Shown in pieces: positions 61,916-64,000 of a stretch of 64,000 bases of DNA; within the stretch, counting starts at the first letter, position 1; each line of letters opens with the position of its first letter. The notes beneath the pieces were generated by a model, which had not been told where the DNA came from, did no database searches, and worked only from the letters and a program-made list of their open reading frames with translations. The translations under genes and the position numbers were made by a program. Location of the stretch: NCBI GenBank assembly GCA_958415525.1, contig CATYZE010000008.1:7643-71642 (forward strand), read 5' to 3'. This DNA is from an uncultured Collinsella sp. (GTDB lineage: Bacteria; Actinomycetota; Coriobacteriia; Coriobacteriales; Coriobacteriaceae).

Positions 61916-63591
61916 TTAAAGGCCCAAGATATTCTCAAAACTCTTTCTTAGCATTGACACCTTATCGGCGATGGATACATCGCTATCCGGAATCGCCTCT
62001 GTGGGGGTCTTTACCGTTAACTGCTTCAGACGCCCCTTGATAGACATTCGTCCATAGAAGAACCGCCATCTTTGAGAGTTAATTTGTGATGCAAACCAAA
62101 TCAACTCATTCAGAGTCATCCTGTATTTCGGCGTTAGTACCCTAACGGCAGATCCGCCATTTCCTCGTGCCATAAACGGCCATGGCTGAACTCTTGCACA
62201 TCCGAAGCAAGTAACAGTAATTCCACCATCGCAATAAATCTCGTCATCCACTCCTTGGACAAGTCTGACTATGCTGTTGTTGGGATCTCCGCTCGAGATA
62301 TAAGGACATGCACCATCTTGATAGTTCTTCTCACCCTGCGATTTTCCGCTTCCGACATAAAACAGTTCTTCTATCGGCAGGCTGACGTCATATGGCAACG
62401 AAGGCAAATCATTCCATTTGCAAGGAAAGCCATCAATTACTTCCGATGATAAATCGGAATATTCGATACAAGTTGAAAGCATTTCGCGTTCAACATGGCG
62501 CCGAATGACCGACAACTCAACAGTGAGGAATGAAGGCTGCGAAAGATATTGCTCGGGAGAGAATTCCGCACCTTCTTGAAGTATCAAACTTCCGTCTACA
62601 ACGGTAGCGAGATCGCTCGTAAAATCCTTTCCTTGCATGAATGCATTGAAGCAATCTAGGACTTCTGGTAATTGGTTTCCCGAGCATTCGACCCTTTTGC
62701 CCTTTAGCTTTTCGTAACCGTCATTCCAAATCTTGGCCATAAACACACGGTCCTCTTTTCGATGCGGGCAATGTGCCTTAAGAACCATGATTGTGGTATC
62801 GACGGCGGTTGGGTAAAAGAGATCGCCCGGAAGGCTAATCATCCCCAGAAGGACATTGCTTTTCAGGAGCTCTGTTCTCCATGAAGAGTTGTCTCTATCC
62901 GCGAAAATACCGGACTTTACAACTACGGCAAGAAGACCCTTCGGTTCGAGTGCGTCGATTCCGGCTGAGATAAAATCCCTTTCGGGTTCATCCTCTTGAG
63001 AAAAAGGCGGATTGAGCATTACCTTGTTGAATCTTCCTCGAACTAGCGTGCGGCTACCGTCCTCAAAGCAGCTACTGTTCTCAATATGACTCTTCCCGTC
63101 TCCTCGGAAGAACATGTTGAGCGCCGCCAGGGACCATACCGTTGGATTTGTGTCAAACCCGTATAGTGACTCCCGGATTATGTCGGTGGGAATATTGTTC
63201 TTCTTTCTCGTTCGCATCATTCTGTCGAACGCTGCAACAAGAAATCCCCCGCTACCACAGGCGAGATCGAGGACCTTTTCACCAGCTTGGACATCAATCA
63301 GTTCTGCGCAGTACTTCGTAATGTGACGTGGAGTAAAAACAATTCCTAGTGCGTTATTGTCGTAGCCATACCGAATGAACGCTTCATATAGCATCCCAAG
63401 AAAGTCAGTGTCCGTTTGAAGTACCGAACGAATGTTTAACGTATTCAACAGCGCGACTAAATGAGCAATTTTCGGGGCGAGCATCTTATAGTCGGCCTGA
63501 GTCAACGTCAACGCTGTAATCAGTTGACCCTTTTTTTCTTCTGAGAAATGATCTGTTGTCGTGATAGCCTCAGAAACGAGGGCATTAATGG
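61916..63591 (-). pseudogene. N6-adenine DNA methylase with HsdS-like tail, 5' truncated
   Basis: Type I/IIG-like M-S protein missing its N terminus. The visible part has IVFTPRHITKYCAEL, motif I VLDLACGSGGFLVAA, motif IV VMLNPPFSQ and a C-terminal target-recognition-like region ending in LTVKTPTEAIPD. Residues before INALVSEAITTTDHF read through into the adjacent ISL3-type sequence, so the gene appears split by an IS insertion at about 63591; the frame stays open to 63796 by chance (including an ATG at 63718). A recognition or restriction domain usually precedes this block and is absent. Likely inactive unless it restarts internally. Confidence 0.65.
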
Positions 63592-64000
63592 GGCTCTTCG
63601 GGGGTTTGTGTGGGTTAGCCGCCCGGTAAAAACATGCGTCTAGCAGCGGCGGCGCGCCTCGCGTATCGTTGTTTTCCGACCAAAGAAAATAATTAACGCG
63701 CGAAAGGTGCGCCGCCATGCTGAACAGTCTACTCAAAAGGGCGCTCGGTCTCGAGCGCGCCGTCGTCGAGGGCGCGAGAATCGAGGGCGATTCCATAATC
63801 GTCTCCGTGAGGCCCAGGAGGGCGGCGCCGAGGTGCCCGGTGTGCGGGCGCCGCTGCGCCGCCTACGACAGGCTCCGGCCCAGGCGCTGGAGGGCCCCCG
63901 ACCTCGGCTCGATCCGCTGCTACCTCGAGCACGCCCCCGTCAGGGCTGTGTTCCGTCAAGTAAAAATCGACAAATACGTCTGTCGAATTTCGACACCCTC
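63592..64000 (+). mobile_element. ISL3-type element, left part
   Basis: GGCTCTTCGGGGG at 63592 looks like an ISL3-family terminal repeat. A 125-base leader follows, then the transposase start. Continues beyond the window or ends at a second insertion near 63945. Confidence 0.45.
63717..64000 (+). CDS. ISL3-family transposase N terminus, probably interrupted
   Basis: Frame from ATG 63717 reads MLNSLLKRALGLERAVVEG and the zinc-finger-like CPVCGRRCAAYDRLRPRRW of ISL3 transposases, then LGSIRCYLEHAPVRAV. Homology stops near 63945, where GC-rich sequence changes to AT-rich sequence (from GTGTTCCGTCAAG) that does not encode the expected CPEHG zinc region. This suggests another insertion or deletion, running to the window edge. 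Confidence 0.6.
   Translation, partial: MLNSLLKRALGLERAVVEGARIEGDSIIVSVRPRRAAPRCPVCGRRCAAYDRLRPRRWRAPDLGSIRCYLEHAPVRAVFRQVKIDKYVCRISTP

Noticed and set aside
63592..63796. Genuine N terminus of the methylase
   Set aside because: This part reads antisense to the ISL3-like end and transposase start, so the frame is chance.

Overview
The window looks like chromosomal DNA of a gut Coriobacteriia member, most likely Collinsella. The reasons are high GC in the core genes, actinobacterial-type proteins (an AspB-like aminotransferase, long-tailed TatA, UppP and PcrA with acidic or proline-rich inserts), a cellobiose PTS with 6-phospho-beta-glucosidase, and many long palindromic intergenic repeats. 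No tRNA, rRNA or CRISPR array was seen. The species assignment is an inference.

Layout. 1-1060 is the 3' part of an IS110-type element. 1.1-16.5 kb holds mostly minus-strand housekeeping genes: topA, hypB, hypA, tatC, tatA, a STAS protein, an aminotransferase, nhaA, ppaC, a ROK glucokinase, and a cellobiose-type PTS (IIA, IIB, IIC) with a GH1 6-phospho-beta-glucosidase, facing a GntR/UTRA regulator. 17.6-37 kb holds manA, an AbiEi/AbiEii-like pair between direct repeats, pcrA, a 2-hydroxyacid dehydrogenase, uppP, a universal stress protein, a hipBA-like module with four evenly spaced operators, a two-component system, purH, a GNAT enzyme and a DUF2207 membrane protein. 37-46 kb holds gluQ, three calcineurin-like phosphoesterases, a second nucleotidyltransferase module, and a 1,118-residue sortase-anchored protein with a CAP domain between two alanine-rich coiled coils.

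46-64 kb is an accessory, defence-like island, partly of lower GC. (i) A two-gene operon encodes a 1,310-residue helicase with a C-terminal PD-(D/E)XK-like nuclease, overlapping a 631-residue protein whose C-terminal half resembles MID-PIWI proteins. I consider this the best candidate for a little-described system. (ii) A WYL-domain regulator overlaps a 1,533-residue Upf1-like helicase that carries a HEPN-type RNxxxH motif near its C terminus. (iii) An N6-adenine DNA methylase with an HsdS-like tail is cut at its 5' end by an ISL3-type element. (iv) An IS200 copy has lost its catalytic tyrosine. Small unknown genes and a possible integrase remnant lie between these.

Intergenic structure is rich. 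It includes a 230-bp MITE-like element in two equal-length copies, two families of long hairpins in which the paired copies differ by compensating changes, a perfect 31-bp inverted repeat, several 12-22 bp inverted repeats, and a possible small RNA near 36.9 kb. Start codons were chosen from Shine-Dalgarno spacing, so many differ from the longest open frame.
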